Assembly (NCBI GenBank): GCA_022241785.1
Contig: JAKOMP010000006.1
Coordinates: forward strand, 302 to 64,301
Reading direction: 5' to 3'
DNA: 64,000 bases
DNA from: Cyanocohniella sp. LLY
GTDB lineage: Bacteria; Cyanobacteriota; Cyanobacteriia; Cyanobacteriales; Nostocaceae
Position numbers and translations under genes: made by a program. The notes under the pieces are model-generated. The model searched no databases. It was not told the origin of the DNA and worked only from the letters and a program-made list of their open reading frames with translations. Positions 45,716 through 54,615 of the stretch are shown piece after piece (position 1 is the first letter of the stretch; the number at the start of each line of letters is the position of its first letter).

Positions 45716-46366
45716 TTAATGAAACTTCGCATTGTGCCGGATCAAATTCATAAATTCCTCGCGGGTTCTGCCATCTTCTGCAAACACACCCCGCATAGCA
45801 CTACTAACAGTCCAAGAGCCAGGTTTTTGGACACCCCGCATCACCATACACATATGAGTTGCTTCCACTACCACTGCAACACCTTGGGGTTTGAGTAATC
45901 TTTGTAAAGCGTCAGCAATTTGTGTGGTCAGGCGTTCTTGTACTTGCAAACGTCGTGCATACATTTCACAAATGCGGGCAATTTTAGATAAACCTATGAC
46001 TTTGCCATTAGGAATGTAAGCAACATGAGCGCGCCCGATGATTGGCAGGATATGATGCTCACAGGAACTGAAAATATCGATGTCCCGAACCAACACCATT
46101 TCATTGGCATCTTCTGTGAAAACTGCTCCGTTTAGCAGTTCGTCCAAAGATTCATGATATCCCTTGGTGAGAAACTGCAACGCTTTCACTAGTCTTTTGG
46201 GAGTGTCTATAAGTCCTTCACGGTCTGGATCTTCTCCTAATCCAATCAACAAAGTACGCACAGCCTGCATCATTTCTGCTTCTGTGACTTTTGGCTGTTT
46301 TTGAGTGGCTAAAGATGACAGTACCTGATCAGCAGAAGTTAGATCGGGACGAATCGATAGAGTCAT
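45716..46366 (-). CDS. folE: GTP cyclohydrolase I
   Basis: A 216-residue zinc enzyme that makes dihydroneopterin triphosphate for folate/pterins. Zinc ligands are seen in [21 protein letters not shown] and in the later [18 protein letters not shown]-terminus ends with the typical [10 protein letters not shown]. It follows the COG0523 GTPase on the same strand with a 115-bp gap. The combination of folE, COG0523 and thrS is typical of zinc-homeostasis gene sets. Confidence 0.97.
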   Translation of the reverse strand: MTLSIRPDLTSADQVLSSLATQKQPKVTEAEMMQAVRTLLIGLGEDPDREGLIDTPKRLVKALQFLTKGYHESLDELLNGAVFTEDANEMVLVRDIDIFSSCEHHILPIIGRAHVAYIPNGKVIGLSKIARICEMYARRLQVQERLTTQIADALQRLLKPQGVAVVVEATHMCMVMRGVQKPGSWTVSSAMRGVFAEDGRTREEFMNLIRHNAKFH

Positions 46367-46481
46367 TTTGTAAGTTTTGTAGGAATGTTGTATGAGTTCA
46401 TCAGTTGTCAGATTCTTGTGGCTATTGCCTCTGACTACCCCTGACTAATGAATGAGTGTAACATAACTTTACACTTCCTCA

Positions 46482-47519
46482 TCATACCAAACATTTATGC
46501 AAACGTGAGTGAATTTCACTGGTTTCTAAGTTTCGTCCAATGAAAACTAGCTGATTTTTTGGTGGAGAATACCAATCATCAGCGTGTAAATTGTAACGAG
46601 GCCCACTCAGTTGAAAGATATGGCGTAACTCGCTGTCACTAAACCAGAGAATCCCTTTGGCGCGAAATACACCTGCTGGCATTTCTTCAGCTAGAAAGGC
46701 TTCAAACTTGTGAACATCAAACGGGCGATCGCTTTGGAAAGAAATGGAAATAAATCCATCGTTGTCTAAATGATCAGAGTGATGGTGATGATGCTCATGT
46801 TCATGATGCTCATGTTCATGGTGATGATGCTCTTTGTGGGCATCTTCTTCTGCAATGGAAATATACTTATCTTTGGGAGTCAAATCTGTGCCTAACAGCA
46901 ATGGTAATGGCACTTGTCCATATTGAGTGTGCAAAATCTTCGCACCCACTTTGACTTCATGGATGAAAGATTCTACTTCTTGTATTTTTTCTGGAGTAAC
47001 TAAGTCAACTTTATTCAGCAGAATAATATCTCCATAAGTTATCTGTTTTAATGCTGATTCACTTTGAAAATGCTCGCTGTCAAATGCTTCGGTATCTACT
47101 AATGTGAGAATAGAATCAAGGTTAGTTAAGTCTCTGAGTTCTGTCCCCAAAAAAGTTAAAATAATTGGCAGGGGGTCTGCTACCCCTGTGGTTTCAATTA
47201 CTAAGTAATCAATGCGTTCTTCTCGTTCTAAAACTCGATAAACAGCGTCAACTAATCCGTCATTTATTGTACAACAAATACAACCGTTACTCAGTTCCAT
47301 CATGTCTTTATCTACGGAAACTAGCAATTGGCTATCAATGTTGATATCGCCAAATTCGTTGACTAAGACGGCAACTTTTAAGTCTTGTTTGTTTTTGAGT
47401 ATTTGATTGAGAAGTGTAGTTTTACCACTGCCTAAAAATCCGGTTATCAGGGTGACGGGCATTCCCTGTTTGGGAATTTCAGGCATGATGTTGGTTTCTG
47501 ATTTACTTAATGTTGTCAT
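46482..47519 (-). CDS. COG0523 (CobW/ZNG1-like) metal-chaperone GTPase
   Basis: A 345-residue G3E GTPase. GFLGSGKTT (27-35) is the P-loop, CICC (80-83) the metal-binding CxCC, LLNKVDLV the NKxD-type guanine motif. A His/Glu-rich loop (about 228-250, HKEHHHHEHEHHEHE) is a probable zinc-binding tail. Members transfer zinc or cobalt to client enzymes; the folE product next door is a zinc enzyme and a plausible client. It belongs to the minus-strand cluster that starts at thrS with the Zur-like box. Confidence 0.93.
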   Translation of the reverse strand: MTTLSKSETNIMPEIPKQGMPVTLITGFLGSGKTTLLNQILKNKQDLKVAVLVNEFGDINIDSQLLVSVDKDMMELSNGCICCTINDGLVDAVYRVLEREERIDYLVIETTGVADPLPIILTFLGTELRDLTNLDSILTLVDTEAFDSEHFQSESALKQITYGDIILLNKVDLVTPEKIQEVESFIHEVKVGAKILHTQYGQVPLPLLLGTDLTPKDKYISIAEEDAHKEHHHHEHEHHEHEHHHHHSDHLDNDGFISISFQSDRPFDVHKFEAFLAEEMPAGVFRAKGILWFSDSELRHIFQLSGPRYNLHADDWYSPPKNQLVFIGRNLETSEIHSRLHKCLV

Positions 47520-47679
47520 ATTGTATCCTGCTGGGAATTTATTCAGGTGAAATAGAAATATTAGGAGGAAGGAACCGCAAAGGAAAAAAGTTTAAAAGGG
47601 GTTTTGCCTTATTCCCATATACAGCATTTTGTAAGCATATTATAAATCTTGTGGGGTGGGTATCTTGCCCTTGTTTACC

Positions 47680-47940
47680 TTATTTATGTGAGATAAGTTG
47701 AGTGATATCTTCATAATCTATATCGTCGATTGCTTTATGAATTTTGTACTGTTGAGGGGGCATTGTCATGAGAGAAATTACTGTCTCAATTGGTGGGCAA
47801 TTCGCTTCAATACAACTTAATTGACTCAGAGAAATAGGAGTTTCTGAATCAATGGTGAAAAATTGATAAATCCATTGTTTAACTGTTGCTATTTTTTCGG
47901 GATTTACTTGAGGTTTTTTGTTGCCAAAAGAGAAGTTCAT
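47680..47940 (-). CDS. Small conserved protein with CxxxxCPPxET motif
   Basis: An 86-residue protein: LSQLSCIEANCPPIETVISLM followed by PPQQYKIHKAIDDIDYEDI. I recall this pattern in small proteins encoded beside COG0523 GTPases, but the function is not known to me. The two Cys could bind zinc. It sits 10 bp after the thrS stop and 160 bp before the COG0523 gene. Confidence 0.75.
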   Translation of the reverse strand: MNFSFGNKKPQVNPEKIATVKQWIYQFFTIDSETPISLSQLSCIEANCPPIETVISLMTMPPQQYKIHKAIDDIDYEDITQLISHK

Positions 47941-47950
47941 ACTGGATGGT

Positions 47951-49807
47951 TTAGATGAATGTTTTGGAGGCGATCGCTTGTTGCACTTTCTCTATAATTT
48001 CATTGATGGTTAATGCACCTAAATCACCAGTTTGTCTGGTACGTATACTTAAGGTTTGGTTTTCTACTTCGCGTTTACCGACGACAGCAACGACGGGAAT
48101 TTTTTCTAATTCGGCTGTGCGAATTTGTTTGCCTAATCGCTCACCGCTATTATCTATTTCTACCCGGATACTGGATTTTTTGAAAGTGGCAGCTACAGTT
48201 TTAGCATATTCGCGTACGTCATCGCTAACTGGTAACAGCCTAATTTGTATCGGTGCTAACCACAAAGGAAAATCACCAGCATAATTCTCAATTAAGATGC
48301 CAAAAAATCGCTCTAAAGAACCAAAAATTGCCCGATGAATCATAATTGGTCTTTGGCGATCGCCTGCTGGGGCAACATATTCCATATTGAAACGTTCGGG
48401 CAAGTTAAAATCAACTTGAATCGTGGAACATTGCCAACGACGACCAATAGCATCTTCTATTTTAATGTCAATTTTGGGGCCGTAAAAGGCACCGCCACCT
48501 TCATCAATGATATAATTCCAACCTTTAGTATCTAAGGCTTCTCGTAGTGCAGCTGTGGCTAAATCCCAAACTTGATCATTACCTACTGATTTCTCTGGAC
48601 GGGTAGACAAGTTAACTTCGTAATTGCTAAACCCAAAGTCCGATAGTATTTGTTCGGTCAGATTTAATACACCCAAAATTTCTGGTGCGATTTGTTCAGG
48701 TAAACAAAAAATGTGAGCATCATCTTGAGTAAATCCCCTCACCCGCATCAAACCATGTAAAGCACCAGAACGTTCATAGCGGTAGACTGTCCCCAGTTCA
48801 CACACCCGAATTGGTAATTCTCTGTATGAGTGCAGTTGATTTTTGTATGTGAGGACATGAAAAGGACAATTCATCGGCTTGAGTTGATAAGCCTGATGTT
48901 CTACATCTATCGAGTCAAACATATTTTCCCGATAGAAGTCAAAATGACCCGATGTTTTCCACAATTCTAAATTCGCAACGTGGGGGGTGTAGAGTAATTG
49001 ATAGTCGGCTTCTAGGTGCGATCGCTTCCAGTAATCTTCAATGATATGCCGAATTTGCGCCCCTTTAGGATGCCAGAAAACTAACCCACCGCCAGCTTCG
49101 TCTTGAATACTGAACAAATTCAAATCTTGACCTAGCTTTCGATGATCACGCCGCAGCGCTTCTTCTCTGTGTTTTAAGTAGGCTTGTAAATCTGCGGGAG
49201 TTTCCCAAGCAGTGCCGTAAATACGTTGTAACATCGGCTTGGTTTCATCACCTTGCCAATATGCACCCGCAACATTTAACAAGGTAAAAGCATCAGGATG
49301 AATTTCCCCAGTAAAGTTGACATGGGGGCCAGCACACAAGTCCCACCAGTAATTTTGAGAACTGGTTAAATCGTCTTGTGAAACTGTAAATAACGAAGAT
49401 TCTGGCTGCACAACCGCATCAGGACTGCCGATAAAATAACGTGTAATGATGTCATTTGGGGAAATGCGTTCTAAAATTTCTGTTTTGTAACTTTCACCTA
49501 AACGCGCAATTTCTGCTTGAATGTCCTCCCGTGACACTTCCTCACGGATAATCGGCAAATTAGCTTGAATTATCCGCCGCATCTCCCCAGCAATTTTATC
49601 CAAGTCCTCTGGCGTAAAGCTTACAGGACTATCAAAATCATAGTAAAAGCCTGTTTCTGTCACTGGGCCAGTTGCTACTCTAGTCCCTGGGAATAAGGTT
49701 TGCACAGCCATTGCCAAAATGTGGGCGCAAGTGTGACGTATTCGCACCAGGTGCTGATTATCTAGCTGCTGCAATGTCTCCTGGGACTGGATGATGGAAC
49801 TAACCAT
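47951..49807 (-). CDS. thrS: Threonyl-tRNA synthetase, probable zinc-stress paralogue
   Basis: A 618-residue class II synthetase. The N-terminal TGS domain is missing: the protein begins with the editing domain (IRHTCAHILAMAVQ, then WWDLCAGPHVNFTG with HxxxH and CxxxH). The catalytic core keeps the zinc ligands (PMNCPFH, DDAHIF, IMIHRAIFGSLERF). The anticodon-binding domain is at the C-terminus. In Anabaena a second thrS (thrS2) is repressed by Zur; the Zur-like box 14 bp upstream and the COG0523 gene downstream suggest this is that copy (inference). Confidence 0.93.
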   Translation of the reverse strand: MVSSIIQSQETLQQLDNQHLVRIRHTCAHILAMAVQTLFPGTRVATGPVTETGFYYDFDSPVSFTPEDLDKIAGEMRRIIQANLPIIREEVSREDIQAEIARLGESYKTEILERISPNDIITRYFIGSPDAVVQPESSLFTVSQDDLTSSQNYWWDLCAGPHVNFTGEIHPDAFTLLNVAGAYWQGDETKPMLQRIYGTAWETPADLQAYLKHREEALRRDHRKLGQDLNLFSIQDEAGGGLVFWHPKGAQIRHIIEDYWKRSHLEADYQLLYTPHVANLELWKTSGHFDFYRENMFDSIDVEHQAYQLKPMNCPFHVLTYKNQLHSYRELPIRVCELGTVYRYERSGALHGLMRVRGFTQDDAHIFCLPEQIAPEILGVLNLTEQILSDFGFSNYEVNLSTRPEKSVGNDQVWDLATAALREALDTKGWNYIIDEGGGAFYGPKIDIKIEDAIGRRWQCSTIQVDFNLPERFNMEYVAPAGDRQRPIMIHRAIFGSLERFFGILIENYAGDFPLWLAPIQIRLLPVSDDVREYAKTVAATFKKSSIRVEIDNSGERLGKQIRTAELEKIPVVAVVGKREVENQTLSIRTRQTGDLGALTINEIIEKVQQAIASKTFI

Positions 49808-49820
49808 AACGACAAAATAA

Positions 49821-49835
49821 TGAGAATCGTTATCA
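49821..49835. promoter_or_regulatory. Zur-like box upstream of thrS
   Basis: TGAGAATCGTTATCA is a 7-1-7 near-palindrome and resembles the Zur consensus known for Anabaena (TGATAATNATTATCA), with 12 of the 14 defined positions the same. It lies 14 bp before the thrS ATG. Confidence 0.7.
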
Positions 49836-49974
49836 TATTAGCGCAAAAAATCCCAGTGGCAACATTCAGCAATCAAATTTGATTTCATAAAATTACTTAC
49901 TAGCTATGCCCACCTGATTAGAAAATCAGAACAGTATCCATGTTACTTTTACTTTAATTTTCTCATGGTACAAA

Positions 49975-50150
49975 GAGCGATCGCCGAAGAAGCAGGGGGG
50001 AAGGGAGCAGGGAGCAGGGGGAGAGCGGAGCAAAACATGGGTATGTTCGCGGAGCGTTTCGTAGAAAAGCCCCGTCTTTCTTTGTCTCCTTGGACTGGGG
50101 TGGAGTACAAGCTCCGTCTCAGTTTTTCCTCCTATCCCCTTGCCTCTTTT
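49975..50150. repeat. Dispersed GC-rich repeat, inverted relative to 19.8-20.0 kb
   Basis: GGGAGCAGGGAGCAGGGGGAGAGCGGAGC, AACATGGGTAT and ACAAGCTCCGTCTCAG all have counterparts, in part reversed, at 19.8-20.0 kb. The ORFs in the track at 49926-50204 are translations of this repeat. It occupies most of the thrS-cysH gap. Confidence 0.65.
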
Positions 50151-50238
50151 AGCCTGATAATTCCCCATATGCCTCATAGCATAACGGTATCTGAAAGTTG
50201 GTAAAATTCAAGTTACGCATGAGGAGAACACAACAGAC

Positions 50239-50973
50239 ATGGTAGCAACTACAACCAACTTAAATATTCCTGCACTAGAAGCAGAATATAGTCAAAAAAC
50301 ACCAAGAGAAATCTTGAAATTTGCCTTGGAAACGTTTAATAACATCTCGATTTCTTTTAGTGGTGCTGAGGATGTTGTTTTAATTGATATTGCCTCAAAA
50401 ATTACTAAGGACTTCCGTGTTTTTACACTTGATACCGGACGCTTACACTCAGAAACGTATCAGTTTTTGGATCAAGTTAGAGAACACTATGGCATTAAAC
50501 TAGAAGTAATGTTTCCCGATGCAGCCGAAGTGCAAGCCTTGGTAGAAGAAAAGGGTTTGTTTAGTTTCTATCAAGATGGTCACAAAGAATGCTGTGGTGT
50601 TCGCAAGGTAAGACCATTACGCCGTAAACTGAATACCCTGGATGCATGGATTACAGGCCAGCGCAAAGACCAAAGCCCTAGTACCCGTAATCATATTCCT
50701 GTAATTGAAGTTGATGGTGCTTTTTCTACAGAAGACCATCAATTAATTAAATTCAACCCCCTAGCCAATTGGTCTTCTGCACAGGTGTGGGAATACATCC
50801 GCGCCTTAGATGTACCTTACAACAAATTACATGAACGCGGTTTTGTGAGTATTGGTTGCGAACCTTGCACCAGACCTGTGTTACCTAACCAGCATGAACG
50901 CGAAGGTCGTTGGTGGTGGGAAGAATCCACAATGAAAGAATGCGGTTTACACGCTGCTAACTTAGAGAAATAG
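50239..50973 (+). CDS. cysH: Phosphoadenylyl/adenylyl-sulfate reductase
   Basis: A 244-residue assimilatory sulfate-reduction enzyme. [15 protein letters not shown] is the PP-loop. The Cys pattern ECCGVRK...GCEPCTRP (CC and CxxC) is that of the [4Fe-4S] adenylyl-sulfate (APS) group; simple PAPS reductases lack it. The catalytic Cys is in KECGLH near the C-terminus. The SD GAGGAG precedes the ATG. The substrate (APS or PAPS) cannot be fixed from the sequence alone. Confidence 0.93.
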   Translation: MVATTTNLNIPALEAEYSQKTPREILKFALETFNNISISFSGAEDVVLIDIASKITKDFRVFTLDTGRLHSETYQFLDQVREHYGIKLEVMFPDAAEVQALVEEKGLFSFYQDGHKECCGVRKVRPLRRKLNTLDAWITGQRKDQSPSTRNHIPVIEVDGAFSTEDHQLIKFNPLANWSSAQVWEYIRALDVPYNKLHERGFVSIGCEPCTRPVLPNQHEREGRWWWEESTMKECGLHAANLEK

Positions 50974-51019
50974 TCAATGCAAAAGTGCGATCGCTTGAGG
51001 CGATCGCCTGACTATTTTG

Positions 51020-51256
51020 TTACACCCAAAATTCCGGTTGAATTAAGTCGATAGCGATGGCTATCAGACCAGCGAAGTCCAATTGATAGAATAGTCTCCA
51101 AAAACGAACTTGTTCTCGAACTTGTTGATTGTCACAAGCAAAAATCACTCGCCTCGTCTGTATGATTAAAGGTAGCCAGGGATAGGTACGACGAATGAGG
51201 CGAAACCAGATTTGGGAAGGTTTATAGAGTATACATCTTTGCTTCATTGTCGCCAA
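51020..51256 (-). CDS. Hypothetical protein, 78 aa
   Basis: A small basic and aromatic-rich protein (SQIWFRLIRRTYPWLPLIIQTRR) with no motif I know. The frame is clean and lies between cysH and the TetR gene without a competing ORF. It could be a real Nostocales small protein or a chance ORF. Confidence 0.4.
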   Translation of the reverse strand: MATMKQRCILYKPSQIWFRLIRRTYPWLPLIIQTRRVIFACDNQQVREQVRFWRLFYQLDFAGLIAIAIDLIQPEFWV

Positions 51257-51284
51257 AAGCTCCGAAAGATTAAGGAGAGTTGAC

Positions 51285-51335
51285 TATAATATGAATAATG
51301 TTCATGTTTATAAAATACGAACAAAGTTCATGTTT
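51285..51335 (+). promoter_or_regulatory. -10 like TATAAT and two GTTCATGTTT repeats before the TetR gene
   Basis: TATAAT occurs at 51285. GTTCATGTTT occurs at 51300 and 51326 (26-bp period), and GAACAAAGTTC is a small inverted repeat between. The sites lie just downstream of the presumed transcription start, as expected for an autorepressed TetR gene. Confidence 0.55.
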
Positions 51336-51351
51336 GTCAAGAATAAAATTA

Positions 51352-51996
51352 ATGACCGCGAAAAATTATCGCAGTAGTTCTCAGATGCGCCGCCAACCTC
51401 AGCAGATGAGGAGTCAGGAGAGGGTGAATTGCATTCTGAATGCAGCTGAGGAACTATTTATTGAGGTGGGATACGAACAGACAACAACACGGGCGATCGC
51501 AACTCGCGCTAAAGTTCCTGTAGGGTCACTGTATCAATTCTTTCCCGATAAACAGGCAATTCTCAAGGCTTTGGCTAGGCGATATTTTCAACAGGAGTAT
51601 CAGTTATTTACCCAATTACACACCCCAGAAGCAGAGGCTTTACCTGTAGATGTGTATGTTGATCGAGTGATTGATGCATTTGATCACTTGATGAATAGCC
51701 ATCCCGGATACCGTGCTGTTTATGAACAACTGCTGAACTTGATGACATACTCAGCAATGGAAGCAATGGATGACTACGAATATCGCATTGTTGATGAACT
51801 TGGGGCTTTTTTTGGTCGAGTTAACCCCAAGCTAGCAGCCGACAAATGTCAGGCGATCGCTTTACTAATAGTTAAGGTAGTAGGTGATATGCTATGGCTG
51901 GCTAGCAATCAAAATCTGGCAATGCGGCAAATATTGTTAGCAGAAACAAAATTATTGATTTTAGGTTATCTCAAGAATTATTTAGCTGGAGAATAG
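51352..51996 (+). CDS. TetR/AcrR family transcriptional regulator
   Basis: A 214-residue regulator if started at MTAKNYRSSSQ; the track's earlier ATG lies within the operator repeats. The N-terminal helix-turn-helix is CILNAAEELFIEVGYEQTTTRAIATRAKVPVGSLYQFFPDKQAIL. The rest is the helical ligand/dimer domain. No transporter gene is adjacent, so target and ligand stay unknown. Confidence 0.92.
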   Translation: MTAKNYRSSSQMRRQPQQMRSQERVNCILNAAEELFIEVGYEQTTTRAIATRAKVPVGSLYQFFPDKQAILKALARRYFQQEYQLFTQLHTPEAEALPVDVYVDRVIDAFDHLMNSHPGYRAVYEQLLNLMTYSAMEAMDDYEYRIVDELGAFFGRVNPKLAADKCQAIALLIVKVVGDMLWLASNQNLAMRQILLAETKLLILGYLKNYLAGE

Positions 51997-51997
51997 A

Positions 51998-52534
51998 TTA
52001 TAAATCAATCATAAAACTGTCTCGTAGATGAAAATCAGCTTCTTGCCCGCAATGAGTTAATGCCCAATAAGTTACTGTATCATTGCTATGTTTAATAACA
52101 GTAGTAATAGCAATTTCCAGGGTTTGTTTGGCTGGGATAATTTGACTCAAATCAATATTCACAACCAGTGATAAATCATCAGATTGATGAACCTTAAAAG
52201 GAAGCACACTAAAAGCTGTTTCCTCTGTCATTCCTTGGCGGTATCCATCAAAGCGATAAATATTCCAGTTTCCAGAAGGGGATAAATTAAATTCCCAATA
52301 CTGTGCTGAATCTTTGATACCCAGGAAAAATTCAAAACAAGTCTCCTCCCATAATTCGTTTTTGCGTGTTGGTGTATTGGATGGTAAGGAAATTACAACT
52401 GTTTTTAAATCACCACTCAGTTGATAGTTAATAGTAAGTTGATTATCATATCTGGCAATATTACCAGTAATGTGCAAATTAGTTAGAGATTCGTTTGATG
52501 AAAATGGTTGCAGGAAAAATGTCTGTTTTGTCAT
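51998..52534 (-). CDS. DOMON-like domain protein
   Basis: A 178-residue beta-sandwich-type protein. The central part (NELWEETCFEFFLGIKDSAQYWEFNLSPSGNWNIYRFDGYR) matches the DOMON-like family of cyanobacteria. No signal peptide or heme ligand is obvious. It converges on the TetR gene with no gap. Function unknown. Confidence 0.75.
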   Translation of the reverse strand: MTKQTFFLQPFSSNESLTNLHITGNIARYDNQLTINYQLSGDLKTVVISLPSNTPTRKNELWEETCFEFFLGIKDSAQYWEFNLSPSGNWNIYRFDGYRQGMTEETAFSVLPFKVHQSDDLSLVVNIDLSQIIPAKQTLEIAITTVIKHSNDTVTYWALTHCGQEADFHLRDSFMIDL

Positions 52535-52599
52535 GAATTTTGTAGTAAGGGCTTTAGCATTTTATTGTCAAATTCTGTTATTTATTGTTTAGTCTATAG

Positions 52600-52628
52600 G
52601 AAATATTGAGGACTAAAGTCCTCACTAC
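52600..52628. repeat. GAGGACTTTAGTCCTC palindrome
   Basis: The sequence TTGAGGACTAAAGTCCTCACTACGA shares the palindrome and the flanking GTAGT with the MITE-like element at 4.34-4.52 kb. It lies in the gap between the DOMON-like and kinase genes. Confidence 0.6.
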
Positions 52629-52631
52629 GAA

Positions 52632-53768
52632 CTACTTATTAAGTATTCTCAAGTCTTGAATAATTTGACGAATTTTAGTTTCTTGATATTCGATGCTTTC
52701 GATGAGTTTAAATTGTACTAATGCCCTAGCTAAGTTGTGTTCTGGATGCTTAACTTTAAAGTAGATATTTCCGGCTAAATAGTCGGCAAAAAATCTCAGT
52801 CCTAATTCAAAAGTAATTAGGCGAATGGCATCGTAAATGTAAAGATAGTCATTTTCTGTCAGAAAGGCTTGGGCTACAGAAAGATAACCTTGTAAAATTC
52901 CCTGAAACAAGTCAGTATCAAAATAAACTCCTGTCCAGTGTTCAGTTTCTTCTCCCGCCGGATTACAGCCCGATCGCAAGCAGTCGCCAATGTCATAATG
53001 TACTAGTCCTGGCTTTACGGTGTCGAGGTCAATTACGCTAACTGCTTTGTGGGTAGCAGTATCAAACATGACATTATTGATTTTGGGGTCGCCGTGCATC
53101 AGGCGTAGGGGTAATTTACCTGTGGCTTTGGCGTCTTCGAGAATCGATACAAAGTTAAGGCGATCGCTCACAAATTTCCAGCCATAATTAATTTCTGGGG
53201 ATGGTTGTGGCTGAGTTTTTGCTAAAACTTCGTTGTACTGCTGAAGATAAACCGGTGTAATATGGAAACCTTCTAAAGTATCAGCCAGTTTTTCTGGGGG
53301 TAAATCACTGATAAGGTTGTGAAACATCCCCAACGCATAGCCGATTTCTGCGGCCAGTGAACTATCTTGTAGGGTATCGAATGATTGGGAATTTTCAATG
53401 AAACTAATTGCGCGCCAGTAATAGCCACAGCTATCTTGCCAGATATCTTGAGTATTTTTAGTTAATAGCACGCGGGGAACTTCCCAACGCCGATTTGCTG
53501 GGGTGCATTGCAGGCGATCGCGCACATGTTCTGTTAAGGTACGCATATTCCGCATCACTAGTTCTGGCTGGCGAAACACCTGAGTATTGATGCGTTGCAG
53601 AACAAAATGCTTTTCTGTGGCAGAATCCAGAGTTACTAAAAAAGTATCGTTAATATTGCCATTGCCAAATGCTTTAACACCTGTAACTCTATCGGAAAAT
53701 GCGAATTGTTCGGCGATCTTCACCAGGCTTTCTACACCAAGTGTTTGCATATCTTCTGTAATTTTCAT
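52632..53768 (-). CDS. Aminoglycoside-phosphotransferase-fold sugar/amine kinase
   Basis: A 378-residue APH-fold kinase. The catalytic loop is LRLMHGDPKINNVMF (HGDxxxxN) and the metal motif SVIDLDTVKPG. The N-terminal part (AFGNGNINDTFLVTL, HFVLQRIN) matches the NahK-like N-acetylhexosamine kinase branch. A sugar rather than an antibiotic is the likely substrate (inference). Confidence 0.88.
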   Translation of the reverse strand: MKITEDMQTLGVESLVKIAEQFAFSDRVTGVKAFGNGNINDTFLVTLDSATEKHFVLQRINTQVFRQPELVMRNMRTLTEHVRDRLQCTPANRRWEVPRVLLTKNTQDIWQDSCGYYWRAISFIENSQSFDTLQDSSLAAEIGYALGMFHNLISDLPPEKLADTLEGFHITPVYLQQYNEVLAKTQPQPSPEINYGWKFVSDRLNFVSILEDAKATGKLPLRLMHGDPKINNVMFDTATHKAVSVIDLDTVKPGLVHYDIGDCLRSGCNPAGEETEHWTGVYFDTDLFQGILQGYLSVAQAFLTENDYLYIYDAIRLITFELGLRFFADYLAGNIYFKVKHPEHNLARALVQFKLIESIEYQETKIRQIIQDLRILNK

Positions 53769-53853
53769 AGATGACCTACACTACTCCTCACTGAAATTGC
53801 ACAAAGCAATAGGGGATATCGTAGCCTAAGTCTCAATAATTCGTAATCCCAGC

Positions 53854-53883
53854 AAAAAACCCCGGCGAAACTAACCGAGGTTT
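53854..53883 (-). terminator. Rho-independent terminator of the HLIP-like gene
   Basis: On the minus strand AACCTCGG-TTAGTTTCG-CCGGGGTT is followed by TTTT. It lies 54 bp after the stop of the small gene. Confidence 0.8.
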
Positions 53884-53936
53884 ATAGGAGAAGTCCAAAT
53901 GACGATGAGATACAGTGATACCGAAATCTACAAATA

Positions 53937-54107
53937 TTAGCTAACGCTTAAGGCTACCAAAACTAAAGTTGTGACGAGTAATGTAGCGAATGCACCCTGC
54001 ACAGCATATAAACGTTGCTCTTCTTGGTCAGGGTAGCTAGCGTAATACATTTTGGGTTCGTTAGCGTAGTTGTTTAAAATACCTGATTCGTTAATGGTGG
54101 TATACAT
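53937..54107 (-). CDS. ssl1498-family light-harvesting-like (HLIP-related) protein
   Basis: Not in the ORF track because it is only 56 codons. The protein MYTTINESGILNNYANEPKM..., with QRLYAVQGAFATLLVTTLVLVAL at the end, is a one-helix thylakoid protein of the ssl1498 family. These are related to high-light-inducible proteins and may bind pigment. Flanked by an upstream promoter gap and a good terminator, it is a monocistronic gene. Confidence 0.9.
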   Translation of the reverse strand: MYTTINESGILNNYANEPKMYYASYPDQEEQRLYAVQGAFATLLVTTLVLVALSVS

Positions 54108-54315
54108 AGTTTTTTCTGTGTTTGTTACTTTATGTAAACTAATTTAACAATATTGTTACAAAAGGTCAATAGGGCTTGACAAAAAAGAATGGATGACTGT
54201 GATTAGAACTACTTATGTCGGGATATTTCTGAGACTCCACCCGCAGGCGATCGCCTCAATATTCATCAGTCGTATAATCAGTATTAGTTGCTATAGCTAC
54301 CTCAAAAATCAACCT

Positions 54316-54579
54316 GACTTTTCACGTCATGTGGAAAAGGTAACGCAAAACCTAACCCCCCACCCCCCTTCCCTACGAGGGAATGGGGAGAAGTCAAAGT
54401 CTCTAACGCCACTTGCTACAACGCGGCGGCACTTCCTACTCTGCGAGAAGCCGCGCAGAGCGCATCTACAAGTCGGGCAACCCGCCCAACGGAGTGCCTT
54501 GGGAACCCGCGCAACGCAGTGGCTCCTCCTCGCAGGAGAGAGATTTAGAGAGAGGTTTTCCAGATACCGTGAAAAGTTA
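54316..54579. mobile_element. MITE-like repeat, copy C (long form)
   Basis: Ends GACTTTTCACGTCATGTGGAAAAGG and GGTTTTCCAGATACCGTGAAAAGTTA are inverted repeats 264 bp apart. It matches copy B in reverse over most of its length but has about 75 extra GC-rich bases in the centre (CTCTGCGAGAAGCCGCGCAGAG...GGGAACCC), probably a nested repeat. The track ORF 54193-54603 is repeat translation. Confidence 0.85.
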
Positions 54580-54615
54580 GAAAAATCAACCAGGAACACA
54601 TAGCATAGGGCGGCA

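Noticed and set aside
49926-50204. ORFs on both strands between thrS and cysH
   Set aside because: They lie in a dispersed GC-rich repeat and have no protein-like features.
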